A DNA stretch of 64,000 bases from Phlegmacium glaucopus (GCA_015039465.1 MU130378.1:1616570-1680569); one strand, 5' to 3'; positions 21,259 through 32,919 are shown, counted from the stretch's first letter. Numbers and translations: made by a program. The notes: generated by a model from the sequence alone, not told the origin.

Positions 21259-22815
21259 TCAAAATTTCAACGTAAAATGGCTACGGAACTCCCGCTTCCC
21301 TTTCATCGACGCCAGCGACGTAGAAACCGGGATAAAAGAGGAAGTAGAAGATGGTCCTTTATCGTCACTTATTCCAGGAACCAATGTTGCGCTTGTTGGC
21401 CTGACAGTGGCACTCGATAAAACATTATCGGAAGCAGGAAGCCCTGAATTTTGGGAAAGTGGTACTGATGCAGGGGCAATATTATGGGGCTTGGACGCAT
21501 GAGTTGAGGCAGCTGCGGCAGTGGTTGATAGGGAGGTGGCAACAGCGGCTCTCGCAGTGGTAGAAGCCGCGCGGTGAGCCGTGGATCTGCCTGTGCCGGT
21601 AATAGGCGCAGCATTCTTTCCACCGTTGGTAACGGCGACGCCATCAGAGGTAACGGAAAACTGTACAGTGTATAAGCGTTAGCCAATAAGTTTCGATCTT
21701 GTTAAAAATCACGTTTGACTCACGTAGATAGCATCGTCTAGCGAGCCGTGTTGAGCGATTGGAACCAGGATAGGCTGGTGGTTCGAGGCCGTATTAATGG
21801 AGGACAGTTTATAGAAACCAACATTCAGACCCGTCGGAACAGTAGCGCTCAATTTGCCATTGGCGGCGGCAGCGTTCAGGCCCTTGAAGAAGACAAAATT
21901 CTTCGGACTAGTGGGAGTAGTCTGGTCAAGAGAGGAGAGTTCTTCAATGACAACGTGCGAATGGCCTTGGATTTGGCCTTGAGCATTGAGTTGCTGGGGG
22001 GCAGCGAAATAATTGGCTTCGGCATTGACGAAGAAGCCAGTTTGCATGTTCCGGATAGCCATCTCAATAGTGAAGCTCTGATTCGCCTTGAGCGTGGAAA
22101 AGTTTTTAGGGAAGGTAAATTTGGATGAGGGCATGTTATTAGATGAAGGAATAAGGCCCATTGGCGCTGGATTGCACGACCCAGTAGCAATTTGCTTCCC
22201 ATTAGTAATGGGGAGTTTGGAGACGGTCAGACAGAAGTTGATGAAGTTGTTTGTGGATGTCAGTGATTTAACTTGCCCAGGAGAGGGTACGTCTTGACCG
22301 TCGTTGGCAAATCCTTTGGCGATTACACGAGGGTCGAGCGCTTAAAGAATATAGATACGTTAGGCAAGGTAAATGCTTTGTTCAATGTTAATCCTGCACG
22401 CACTTAAAGATGTTTGCGGGTCATTGCTGTTGTTTCCAGACTTAGTTCGAGTGTTACCGGCATTACTCACGGAATGTGTGCTTGCCGCAGTACTAGCAAT
22501 TTTTGTCGAGGATGCCCTTGCCTTTGCTGTCGTAGAACCGTGACCATCGTTATTCGCATCGACGCCATGTTGTGTGGGGTTTGTAAACCCACCACTGTTG
22601 TCATTGTTATGACCAGCATGAGTTGTTGGAGACGCAGAGTTTATTGTCACGGTAACTGTGCTGATCGGCTATTCACCGGTTCTAATTAGTCATCTCATAA
22701 CGACTATAATCTGGGGATGAATACAAACACTGCAGTGTTCTTGATGAAAGTGAGGGACGGCCTGTACACAGAGAGAGATCGCAAGAAAAACTAGACCAGA
22801 GGATCTTGAGAACAT
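21259..22815 (-). CDS. Secreted Ser/Thr-rich protein, uncharacterised fungal family
   Basis: Exon 1 encodes a signal peptide (MFSRSSGLVFLAISLCVQAVP with a following HFHQEH). A Thr/Ser/Asn-rich stretch follows, then a compact core: DPRVIAKGFANDGQD, VKSLTSTNNFINFCLTV, TNGKQIATGSCNPAPMG, SKFTFPKNFSTLKANQSFTIEMAI, TGFFVNAEANYFAAPQQLN, GQIQGHSHVVIEELSSL, GFYKLSSINTASNHQPILVPIAQHGSLDDAIYV. I recognise this core as a family common in basidiomycetes, with no function known to me. The His residues of GQIQGHSHVV and NHQPILVPIAQHG are candidate metal ligands. The tail is again Ser/Thr rich and ends in FRSHFTLKF without an obvious GPI signal. About four introns. Divergent from the PLC-like gene. Confidence 0.8.
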
Positions 22816-23491
22816 TTTGACAACCACCAAAAAAATGAAAAAAATAAGGGAGTGTGGGCGCTGAGAGCTTGAAGTATCAGAGTTCTTAAGACTCAAAGAA
22901 AGAAATCGACACCAGTGTCGCAGACTGTTAGCGCACTACGCAACAGGGGTTGGGTACTAAGAAAGAGTAAGAAAGCAAGGAAGAAAATGTTAGGAAGAAG
23001 TGTGCCTTGTACCTATTAAAGCAACATTCCCTTTTTTGCTCACAACCATTGTTGTGTATCCCCACATAGCGATTGTTCTTATAATCTCTCAGCCTTTATC
23101 TTCGATAATAATAACCAGCGACCCTGAGAGTTTCTCCTGATATCGTATCGACAGTTGTGCATCACAATAGGCTATAGCAAGGCTTTAACTGACTGACCTT
23201 GCTGCTGCGTGCTTTATCGTCCCGTCCAGGAGTCCGAAGGCCTCAGAATGCTTAGCAGAGTGAAAACTGCGGCTAAATATCTAGATTCATCCAAGAAATT
23301 CGACTCGGCTCTTGAAATATCAGATTGGAAACCTACGTTTTCGGAGAATGAAAATTCTCCTAAGAAACTCTCCTGAAAACAAAAGAGTATGTAATCGTTA
23401 TAACTATTTTTTCACAGCCACTCGCCGCAAGACCATACTACTCGCTCCTTGTTCGTATCCATTCAAATTATTAATTAAAAACATCTTGAGG
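22816..23491. other. Divergent promoter between two secreted-protein genes
   Basis: This 676-bp gap separates two divergent genes whose products both carry signal peptides. It has no credible coding frame. The + strand side includes ATTAATTAAAAACATC just before the PLC-like ATG. I see no clear binding-site cluster. Confidence 0.4.
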
Positions 23492-24990
23492 ATGTTGCTA
23501 CTAGGAGCGAATCGCCTCCTCGTCCTTGTCTCTGCTCTATTTGCTCATAGTCATTCTGTCTTTGGCTCGGTGCTGGCGCCAGCAATACTTCCCCGAGCAA
23601 CAATATGCAATGGTCACGCAGAACTTTGCAATAGGAGCTTTGGAAATGTCACTTTTGTCGGGGCCCACGATTCCTATGCTATTGGAGTGAACACTCGTCA
23701 GCCTACCACGAAGCCTTTTTTTATCTTTTCTCATTGCTGACCGTTGAGCTATCATACAGTTGCGGCCAACCAAGATCAAAATGGTACATCTTTCGAACGA
23801 AATTCTGCCGCGTTCAGGGTTTATAACTATTCCTAGTAACGCAACAATTGAATGATGGTATCCGCATGCTACAAATGCAAGCCCATGACCAAAATGGTAT
23901 CATCCAACTTTGTCATACATCCTGCGTATGACCGCTTTCCCCTACGAATGACTTGCATAAATTTGACGTTCATTACAAGGGTCTCTACAATGGTGGCACA
24001 CTACAAGATTATCTTCAGACCGGTATTTAATCTTTTTCTTCTCAAGGCCTCATTCACAACGCAACGCTCCCAGTGAAAGCATGGATGGATGCCAATCCCA
24101 ACGAAGGTTCGTTACCCCTATTTACGACACAATCAGTTATACAAACTTTCTCCGAAGTGCTTTCTCTTCTTATTGTTAACATCGACGATCTTAGTCCGAC
24201 TAGATATGATCCCATTTTCCGTTCTGTTGGACTTGACACCCTTTCCTTTGCGCCTACGAGCTCTCCGATAGCGGCTGCTAATTGGCCTACCCTTGGATCC
24301 ATGATTGACTCTGGCAAGCGACTCGTGACATTCCTTGACAATGCTGCAGACTTAACATCTGTCCCATATCTCCTCGATGGTACCCATGACCTATCAAAAT
24401 CTATTTATTTTATTATTCTGATAATGCGTTTGCAGAATTTACAAACATCTGGGAGACTGCCTTTAACGTTATCGATACAACTTTCGATTGCAATGTAAAT
24501 AGGACAAAAGGAGATACATCGACACAGATGTATCTCATCAACCACTTCCTCGACAAACTCTTGCTTGGGCAGCCTGTTCCAAACGTTGGTTCACTAAACC
24601 AGACTAACGCTGTCAGCGGCACTGGTTCTCTTGGAGACCAGACCATCACCTGCTTAAATGCTCACGGTCTACCTCCTAATTTTTTGCTCGTCGATGTACG
24701 TCGTGACATTCATCCTTCTGGAATTATCTAACGTCTAAGTCTACCAGTATTATGAGTTTGGTGGAGGATCTGTATTCCAGGTGGCAGCAACCATCAACGC
24801 CGTTTCATACAACCCTGCTACTCCAATTGCAACTCCTGCCTCAACTTCAACCTCGATCGCAGGAGCCTCTGCATCTGTCGATTCGAAGTCACTGAGCGGG
24901 TCGTTGGTAACACATCTCGATCGCAACCAAAGATATGCTTATGTTGTATCAGCTATAACGGTGGTGATAGGCATGCTGCTCGTACTTTAA
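23492..24990 (+). CDS. Secreted PLC-like phosphodiesterase with GPI-type tail
   Basis: TIM-barrel protein of the PI-PLC X-domain superfamily, expected outside the cell. The N-terminus MLLLGANRLLVLVSALFAHSHS is a signal peptide. Then come CNGHAELCNRSFGNVTFVGAHDSYAIG, with the first catalytic-type His, VTQQLNDGIRMLQMQAH, and QLCHTSC with the second His. Further on are LYNGGTLQDYLQTVKAWMDANPNEVLSLLIVN, DSGKRLVTFLDN, VPYLLDEFTNIWETAFNVIDTTFDCN and NFLLVDYYEFGGGSVFQVAATINAVSY. The C-terminus has a Ser/Thr-rich spacer and a final hydrophobic helix (YAYVVSAITVVIGMLLVL), typical of GPI anchoring. About six introns. Substrate unknown; similar fungal proteins are of uncertain activity. Confidence 0.88.
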
Positions 24991-25078
24991 ATCGATCCAG
25001 TCTTATTAATTACATGGACAACCTTTGGAATATTATTCATTATTCAAGTATCTCGCCCATGCCCAATTCACTATGCAT

Positions 25079-26226
25079 TCAACGCTTTCGTTCCAACCGC
25101 CATTTATACACTCGTGGTTTATAAGTTGTTTCGTCTACTCTGCGCGTGATATGTCGTTGCTTCCCTTTCCGCGCATCTAGCTCGTCCTCGTCCATTTCAT
25201 CCTCGTCATTTTGATCTCCTACTTTCTCGATGCTTTGTATCTTCTTTCGCGCACCTTTTCCCATTAGTTGTCGTTGCATCTCGAACTCTCGCTCAGCATA
25301 GCGCAGCTGACGGTCGCGCCCGAGCCTTGCAGAGAGTTGTTTTACTAGTCGTTTCCGTCTATCGAGGGTTCCCATCTCTGTGTCCTCAAGTGTATCGGTC
25401 TGCGGAGAAGGAACAGCAACATTTTTTGATTTCTTCTTCTGGTTTGTGGACCTCCAACCTAAATCAACCTCTGTGGGCGATGCATGTGAACTTGTGACAA
25501 TGCTTTCATCAACCACTGCTTTCCCCTTCCCTTTCTCGGATAGTCGAGAAACTAACCAGTTGGAGTCAATACGATAACAAGTAATGATATATTTGACATG
25601 ACAGCTTACCTTCATCGGTGCTCCCAGCAAACAAAACGTGTCTTCGCTTCCGATCGCGGGAGTCTTGTTGAAGAATGCTGGCGTCTTTCAATATTTTCAA
25701 TTCATCTTGATCAAATCTTCCATCTCCCTCTTCCTGCCTCGACAAATCGACAGTTTCCATAAGTTGCCTTTTAATTTTGTCTATTTTCTGCGACCCGTCA
25801 ATATTTTGTATTCAGTGTGAGTCTGACAGGCAATACCTTGAGACCTGACAATCTCATGGTTCGAACATAATTTTCATCCTGGGTCTTGAGAACTTTAACA
25901 ATGTCAGTTGGAAGAGCAACGTTATCCCTGCTCTTAACATGTACGCCACCCTGCAAGACGTGTAAGGAAGATTTTGATTGAGGGAGAAATTGGAGAGAAA
26001 ATACCCGTGTTTTTTCTTTGGACATTGAGAAATAGAATTCATCCTTATTTCGCTCAGCAGCTTTTTGCTTGAGACGAGTGAGACGATCCTGCTTTGAATG
26101 ATAGTCACGGGCTCGTTTAACATAGTCTGCATGTTTTTCTAAGAGACCGAGCTTTGCTCTATGAGCAAGCTGGGACCGTTCTTTGTGATTTCGCCTGTGT
26201 ATTGAGTTTCTGAGTGAAGAAGTCAT
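25079..26226 (-). CDS. UTP11: UTP11, SSU processome subunit
   Basis: U3 snoRNA-associated protein needed for 18S rRNA processing in the nucleolus. The start MTSSLRNSIHRRNHKERSQL is the standard Utp11 opening. Then come KHADYVKRARDYHSKQDRLTRLKQKAAERNKDEFYFSM, GVHVKSRDNVALPTDIVKVLKTQDENYVRTMRLSGLKKIDKIKRQL, RDRKRRHVLFAGSTDE, and a basic helical C-terminus with RRKRLVKQLSARLGRDRQLRYAEREFEMQRQLMGKGARKKI and the ending KPRVYKWRLERKR. Three introns. It starts 97 bp from the divergent zinc-finger gene and ends 88 bp past the convergent PLC-like gene. Confidence 0.93.
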
Positions 26227-26323
26227 AGGTTGTTATGTGACTGTGACTCGGAGTTGAAATGGAAATTGTGTCGAAAAAGAGAATGTATTTGGAACGAACA
26301 CTCGATTTGTCCACAATCCCAAG

Positions 26324-27583
26324 ATGAGCTTTCAGCATTTTCGCCTGGGAGAGCTCTCATTACATCAACCATTGCCTCCTACAGACCAAAGTACCCCTTA
26401 CCTCTAATTTCTTTCCCATTACATTCTCATCTTTTTCACAGCAGTTCCTCCTACTCTTTCCTCCTCAAAACAACCATATGGTTCCGGCGATTCAGACGAC
26501 GGCTACACTCTCATTTTTGATAACTTGGACGCTTTTCAGGCATGGCGTGCAGGCGAAGAGGAACGTCAGTGTGTTGAGTTCGTAAAGGTGGTTTTCTATA
26601 TTTCCTCTGCCTTTTAGTTCTCATCTACTTTCCGCAAGGGTGATACGCATGGAAGCAAGGCAGACCCTCCGAGATTTAAGGATCATACAAAGCTTGTCTG
26701 TGCTAGGCACTCTCGCAGCGGACGGAAGAAATATGTTAAAAAACATCCAGAAAGAGTCCGCAAGGTTCCCAGTCGAAAGGTAACTTATTGGCGTTCAATC
26801 CGTGGTCAATGCTTATCGGTCGTTTCTTCAGCTTGAAGGCCAGGGCTGTCAAGCATCAATAAGTTATAAAACGTACTTTGATACCGAGGAAGTTCGTGCA
26901 TGCTGTAAGAACTTGATCATTTTTGAGGCATTCCCGTGTCTCACTATAGGCAAGATATCTCACAGCATTCCCATGAAATCGGTTTAGCTAATCTGCCATA
27001 TACACGCCGGGGGCGCAAAGCAGCTGTACAACACGAAAAGGACCGAGGCCGCAAAAGCGTAGTGGCTAGTGATGCTGAACATCAGCCAATGGCTTCGAAT
27101 AATAATGGCTCACTATCTATAGGGGCGCCCCCTCCAGCAGATCACCCAGTGTCTTCGTTCAGTTCGGCAGTATCGATGCTAGCCCCTCTTCCCACCCAAA
27201 CATTCCCTCAATCTCAAACGGCGCCACAACCTTATGGCTATCCACATCCTGGCCCCCACTATCCTCCTGTCCATCCCACACATGCCCTTCCGCATGAACG
27301 TTGGGACAATATGGCGACACTCTTCCAGACCATCCGTGAACATGCCAGAGTTTTTGAATATCCCGCTGCCAGTGTTGCCGTCCTCGAGGCAATAGTCATT
27401 CGATTGTACCTTGAAAGTCCCATAGGGGTTACTCAGAATATGGTACCAATGACTCAAAATGGAATAAGAAATCAACCTCCACCTCCGACGCATATGCAGA
27501 CGCCAACTCCAAATCATCAGAGCAATATAAACGGGAGTGTAAATGATGCAGGAAGCACTTCTAATGCAGAGGATACCTCTTGA
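26324..27583 (+). CDS. Putative WRKY-GCM1/FAR1-type zinc-finger DNA-binding protein
   Basis: Spliced exons give MSFQHFRLGELSLHQPLPPTDQ, an acidic stretch GDSDDGYTLIFDNLDAFQAWRAGEEERQCVEFVK, then a basic domain with TKLVCARHSRSGRKKYVKKHPERVRKVPSRK, GCQASISYKTYF, and RACYISQHSHEIGLANLPYTRRGRK. The spaced Cys, Cys and His-x-His in a basic context resemble the WRKY-GCM1 zinc-finger superfamily used by FAR1-like and MULE-derived DNA-binding proteins. The join at about 26908-26957 works in frame only with an acceptor ending GGCAAG. The C-terminal half is Pro/Gln/His rich with one predicted helix (TLFQTIREHARVFEYPAASVAVLEAIVIRLYLE). No transposase domain is present. Targets unknown. Confidence 0.65.
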
Positions 27584-27814
27584 TGTACATGTTCTGGCCC
27601 ATTTTTTTCTTCGACCGCTGGTTTGATTTTCTTGACCTGGTAGGTATTGTGTTTCTCCTGTCAAATGTTAGTTTATTTGTAGCTAGATAATTTTGTATTT
27701 CGGTGCCACTATAGAGGTTTGAGCCAAATGGGAATCGTAAGTGTTATTAGGTAATCCCGGATGGTGTTTGCTATCTCAGTCTGAGGCTTATACTTAAGTT
27801 ACATTCTAATCATC

Positions 27815-29601
27815 ATGTCGGCCTTGAGCTTTGCAAGGCAAGCTTTTGGTAGAGAGAAGCCGCATGTTCGTAGATTAACCATTCCATCCTGTTCAACGTC
27901 CAGCTTTGATAATTGCAATCGGTGGTTTAGTCCTCAATCACAGACTGGGTAGATATCCTCACTGCAAGTAATATCGAAGAGGAGGCCTATGATGGGTGAA
28001 TCATTCGTTGATCTTTTTTTATTCTTTCCGTCTAATCTATCTACAAATTAGCATACCAGAATTGGTTCATTCCATCAATCTTCAAGCTGCGGGGTATGTT
28101 ACCTTGCCTTTTCTACCACTTTCAATACTTATTTATTACGTTACAGCCCAGCGGAAGCATCCCGGGCTCTCCGGAAGAAACTGAAGCATGGAAATACACA
28201 TCAGCAATATCGTGCCTTAGTGGTCCGTACTCACTTATCCTCATGAGCTATGGGCTTATCGGAGTCGGCTCTGCAGATTCTCAAGGCCCTCGTGGAAAAC
28301 TGTGGCCAGAAATTTCAAAGTATGTGCTTGGCAAACCCAGTATTCCAGTTTGCCATATTCAATAAAACATTATACCATAGGTACCTTTGCTGACGGACAG
28401 CTTACTGATGCTCTCAAAAACATTGCCAACGATCCTAATGCCGACAAACGAGTCAAGAAGAAGCTGATCCTTGTCCTGGGTTCCTGGCGAGACCAGTTTA
28501 GTTCTGATCCATCAATGGCTCTTGTTGCCGGACTTTATAAGCAATGTCGTGTAGACGGCAGGCGAATTGGCCAACAGGAGGTATCTGGATCGACAACTAC
28601 ACCTGAAGAGAAAAGACGGATCGAGAAGGAAGAGATGAGAAAGAAGGAACAACAGCAAAAGGCAGAAAAGGCTCAAGATAGACAAAGGAAGAAGAGAGCT
28701 CCCTTTGAATTCGAAAAGGTATCCTGTGTAAAACCCTTTCTTGTATAATTGTCCTCTCATTCCATTCATTGAAGGAAAAACCAAAGGTGTTAGCAAGCAT
28801 TGTCGACGGTTCTCAGGCTTCGAGTAATCTCGTCAATGCTATCATTGTTAGCATTCTACTCGATTTTTGAACCTGCTCATATGATCTGTCTTTTCCTATA
28901 GCTGGTGAATCGGGCAAGTGATAGCCTGGAAACAAATGCCCGTGTGCAGGAATGCCTGACAACAGCAAAGCAAGCCAAAAAACTTGTTGTCCGCTATATA
29001 CAGGTAATACTCTGAAACCTCAGAGTTATGTCAACTAACTATCTTGTAGCTGGTCGAAAACGAAGAGTTGATTGGCACATTGATCGAAACCAACGATCGC
29101 CTTATGTCTGCGCTGGAGATGTATGAGAAATTGATTACCGCCGATCCAGAAGCTGGAACTGAAGATACAAAGGCTATTACGGCTGGCATGGCTGCTGCTG
29201 ACGTTGGCTCAGCTAAGAGTACCATGCATAACGAGAGAGGAAGGGATAGACTCGGAGGTCAGAATCGTCCCGCCTACATACACCCCGACTTGGAGGATCT
29301 AAATTTCGGTCCTCTGGGTAATTCCTCTACCAATCTCCCACCACCCATTCGACCATCCGCTCTTTCAGACGACGGGTTGGACCAGGACAGTCAAGCTCGT
29401 GGATCATTGTCGGACTTCAGCGACTACGAGTCTTCAGATGAAGAGACCCACAGGGCGAATGCGGGATCGTCTTCTAAACGAAACTATGTGACGGTCTCTG
29501 ACAATGAGGGGGAATCCTCCGTCTCTAGGAATTCAAAAACTCGAACTCAAGCCCGCAATGATCCCTTTGCCGATCCCTTTGCCGACGATGCCGCCAAGTG
29601 A
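27815..29601 (+). CDS. LSB5: Lsb5-like VHS-GAT endocytic adaptor
   Basis: Predicted adaptor linking ubiquitin, Arf and the Las17/Sla1 actin machinery at endocytic sites. N-terminus MSALSFARQAFGREKPH. The VHS domain is spliced from several small exons: DWVDILTASNIEEEAYDGIPELVHSINLQAAG, EASRALRKKLKHGNTHQQYRALV, ILKALVENCGQKFQ, TFADGQLTDALKNIANDPNADKRVKKKLILVLGSWRDQF. A charged linker leads to a GAT-like helical bundle (ASDSLETNARVQECLTTAKQAKKLVVRYIQ, GTLIETNDRLMSALEMYEKL). The tail is acidic and ends NDPFADPFADDAAK, two DPF motifs of the kind that bind clathrin-adaptor appendages. About eight introns. Convergent with SerRS. Confidence 0.9.
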
Positions 29602-29764
29602 TAAGACACTGGGTAAGAACACTTGTAAGATCTTTGCATAGGTAACTCAATTTTTGTACCCGGAACGATTTGTATAATGGAAGATAAATTCGAAGTGCAT
29701 GACAGGACAATGTATCTATATGAAGGATGGCACGGGGACGGACTGGAAGCGAGTTCATATCATT

Positions 29765-29790
29765 AAAAACTATGCGTTTGCATAGTTTTT
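29765..29790. terminator. 11-bp perfect hairpin between convergent genes
   Basis: AAAAACTATGC and GCATAGTTTTT flank a 4-base loop (GTTT). Read on + it ends in a T run, and on - likewise because of the symmetry. It lies in the 213-bp gap between the LSB5 stop and the SerRS stop, so either 3' UTR could contain it. A role in 3'-end formation or separation of the two transcripts is inference. Confidence 0.4.
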
Positions 29791-29814
29791 GTCAAGGGTC
29801 CGATTATCCGTTAC

Positions 29815-31372
29815 TTATATTTCTGACCACTGTACAAAGTCTCTTCCCTTGATAGGAATCCAGAATGGTTTCAGTACGCCTGGCAAGCGCAAACCAATGG
29901 GATTGTCTTGCTCGTTGAACAGTGCCCCATTTTCAAGCAGGGCAACAATGAGACGTGGTATCGCAGCTGCGGTACCATTGAGAGTGTGTGCAAAAGGAAG
30001 GCGTGCAAGCGGTGGACCAGCAGCACTCCCTTGGGGGCGATAGCGAATATGTAGACGCCGTGCTTGATAGTCCCTGCAGTTTGACAAAGATGTCACTTCC
30101 CCCCAGTTTCCACGACCTGGCATCCAGGCTTCAATATCGTATTTGCGGTATGCACTTGCACCTAGTTCCTCTGTGGGCATGTCAAGGACTCTAGGGATGC
30201 GGTCGATCAGAATCAACTGAGAAGAAAATATGATAAGTTGAACCTGAGAGACAGCCCTAAACCCTCCAAGATAGATTTTTGGATCGACAACATTTCTTCC
30301 ATCATGTTTTCGCTAGCATCATCTGCCGTCACAGCAAAAAGCTCGACTTTTGTAAATTGATGGACACGATACAGGCCTCGAGTATCCACAGAACGGGCCC
30401 CTGCTTCTGCACGGAATGCGTGACCAACTCCCACATATTTGAGAGGGAAATCCAACGACGAGTAAACTTTGTTCGCAAACATTCCTCCTAAAGGAACTTC
30501 AGAAGTCCCTGACAAGACAAGTTCAGGAGAGGAGGGGCTGGTCGAAGAAAGGTGGTACATGTGAGTTACAGGCGGATCGGAATTGTCCCGTGGGTTGAAC
30601 CCGCATCGGACTGCAATGTCGGAGCGTACGACATCAGGTGTAGTTACAGGGGTGAATCCATGCTGGATGGCGATCGACATTGCATAGTTCGTCAAAGCAA
30701 GTTCTAAAATGGCTGCTTCATTTCGCAAAAAATACCATGAAGAACCCGTCACAATAGAAGCACTTTCAAAGTCGAGGAGTTCAAAATGTTTGCTAACTCT
30801 AAGGTGGTCGCGTTTTGGATCATGCGGTACCAGAATAGGACCATGCGTTGAGATTGTCACTGCGGCAGTCTCTGGCCCCAGTGGTACTTTAGGATGTGTG
30901 TCATTCGGAATAGGCAGTGCAAAGTGAAGGCATTGCTGCTCGGCTTTCTCAAGAGTCGTCTCTAGCTCCTTCACTTCTGCTTTTAGCGTCGAAGCTTCAG
31001 AGATAGCTGCCTCGCACTCGATATCACTAGTACTTCGGCGTATACGTTCGCCCACAGCTGCACGGGCATTGCGCTTGGCATTCAGGGTGTTTAAAATCCG
31101 CTTCCATTCGATGTATGCACGAGCAACAGATGCAACGGTATCATTTGGTAACCGTGCTTTTCGATTCAAGGCATTGAGAGATTTTGAAGTAACATTTTCC
31201 GAAATATCACGGTAGTCGAGCTTGGGTTGCGGGAGAGTTGTATGAGGGAACGTCGTGGAATAGGAACATCTGCATAGTCTCTTGACTTGACTCACGCAAT
31301 CATCAACGTTGATGCCAAATATCAGGGATAGGTAGACTCACCATAGAAATTGCGATTGATTAGTGAAAGCAT
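29815..31372 (-). CDS. Seryl-tRNA synthetase, mitochondrial type
   Basis: Class II synthetase charging tRNA-Ser, probably in mitochondria. The best start uses a short first exon ([10 protein letters not shown]) joined across a 56-nt intron to [20 protein letters not shown], a basic Ser/Thr-rich leader lacking acids, as expected for import. A coiled-coil arm follows ([18 protein letters not shown]). Catalytic motifs: [28 protein letters not shown], motif 2 [25 protein letters not shown], and motif 3 [51 protein letters not shown] is also typical. It ends [11 protein letters not shown]. Two introns. Divergent from RFC4 with 146 bp between starts. Confidence 0.9.
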
Positions 31373-31437
31373 AGGCCTTGTCACAGTGACCAAAGCGGCA
31401 TTTTACGAGTATTTGAATTTAAGGCGTTAACCACAGA

Positions 31438-31474
31438 ACGCGTTTTGTAACGCGCTTGTGACGTGACGACGCGT
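31438..31474. promoter_or_regulatory. MluI cell-cycle box cluster upstream of RFC4
   Basis: Two perfect ACGCGT boxes (31438-31443 and 31469-31474) and a near match AACGCGC (about 31449-31455) lie 45-81 bp upstream of the RFC4 ATG. MCB elements bound by MBF drive G1/S expression of replication genes in yeasts, including clamp-loader genes. The element could also affect the divergent SerRS gene, but the function of RFC4 makes it the likely target. Confidence 0.6.
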
Positions 31475-31518
31475 TGCATCATGCATGTCATTCACTGACT
31501 TTCACCCCTCGCATTTCA

Positions 31519-32919
31519 ATGAATCAGGCCATAGATATTCCTTACGAGCTACCTTGGTATGCGGCCTTCTTTGTCTTTTGATTTCGTTAACCTGACGACC
31601 AATAGGGTCGAAAAATACCGACCCCATGTCCTTGACGATATCGTTGGCAATCATGAAACGATCGAACGTCTAAAAGTCATCGCTCGAGATGGCAATTGTC
31701 CTCATATTATCATCTCTGTGAGCTAGCTTTCTCCAGGGAAAATCTGTTGTAACTCATTTGGCGCAGGGCATGCCTGGCATAGGTAAAACAACAAGCATAC
31801 ACTGCCTTGCTCACCAACTGTTGGGGGACGCGTATAAAGAAGGCGTGCTGGAATTGAATGCGTCTGATGAGCGGTAAAAAACATGATGGACCTTTCTCCT
31901 CATTAAGTTGACTTTTATTCATCTTAGTGGAATTGATGTGGTTCGAAATAAAATAAAGACCTTTGCTCAGAAGAAAGTGACACTTCCCCCAGGCCGCCAC
32001 AAAATCATCATACTTGATGAAGCAGATAGGTTAGTGAATTAAGTTATGCCTATCACTCAAATTTCAACGCCCTCCAGTATGACACCAGGTGCTCAACAAG
32101 CCCTTCGACGAACAATGGAAATATTCTCCAATACTACGCGCTTTTGCCTTGCCTGCAACATGAGCAACAAAATCATCGAACCCATTCAAAGTCGATGTGC
32201 CATTCTACGTTATGCCAAATTAAGGGACCAAGAAATTCTTAAACGGCTGTTGGAAATATGCGAGATGGAAAAGGTACGTCCGCACTAATTAATTCCCCAT
32301 ATCTTTTAATTAGCGGCGTTATCAGGTGGAATACAATGATGACGGACTCACCGCTCTCATTTTTACGTCAGAAGGTGACATGCGACAAGCAATTAACAAC
32401 CTGCAATCGACGCATTCTGGATTTGGCTTCATTTCGGGTGATAACGTATTCAAAGTCTGTGACCAACCCCACCCGATCATCGTTCAGGCTACGATACGTG
32501 CTTGCCTGAAAGGCGATGTTGACACTGCAATCGACAAATTGAATGACCTTTGGGCTCAGGGATACAGTGCCGTTGACATTGTTGTCACCATTTTTCGAGT
32601 GGTTAAAACCTTTGATGAGTGAGTTGCAGTCAAATATTGAGCCAGCTTTGATTTAACCTGAAATAGTATGCCCGAGTATACGAAACTTGAGTACATCAAG
32701 GTGTGCTTGAACTTCTGATGTGAACTAAACGATCTAACCGCATAAATAGGAAATTGGTTTTACTCACATGCGAATTTTAGAGGGTGTTGGAACGCTCATC
32801 CAACTTGCGGGCCTTGCTGCACGATTGTGTAAAATGGTTCGTAGAATCCTTTCTGTATTCTGTGTAGGTTATCGCTCATATTTTTGATCAAGAACTTGAA
32901 GCCTCAGGATCTGATATAG
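31519..32919 (+). CDS. RFC4: Replication factor C small subunit (yeast Rfc4 / human RFC2)
   Basis: AAA+ clamp-loader subunit that helps load PCNA at primer ends. The start [13 protein letters not shown] joins across an intron to [37 protein letters not shown]. Walker A is [10 protein letters not shown], followed by [24 protein letters not shown], Walker B ILDEADS, the SRC motif [11 protein letters not shown], and [15 protein letters not shown]-terminal collar segments include [61 protein letters not shown]-type details match Rfc4 rather than Rfc2, Rfc3 or Rfc5. About nine introns; the last tiny exon (ending QDLI) is less certain. CFD1 starts under 100 bp downstream. Confidence 0.92.
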
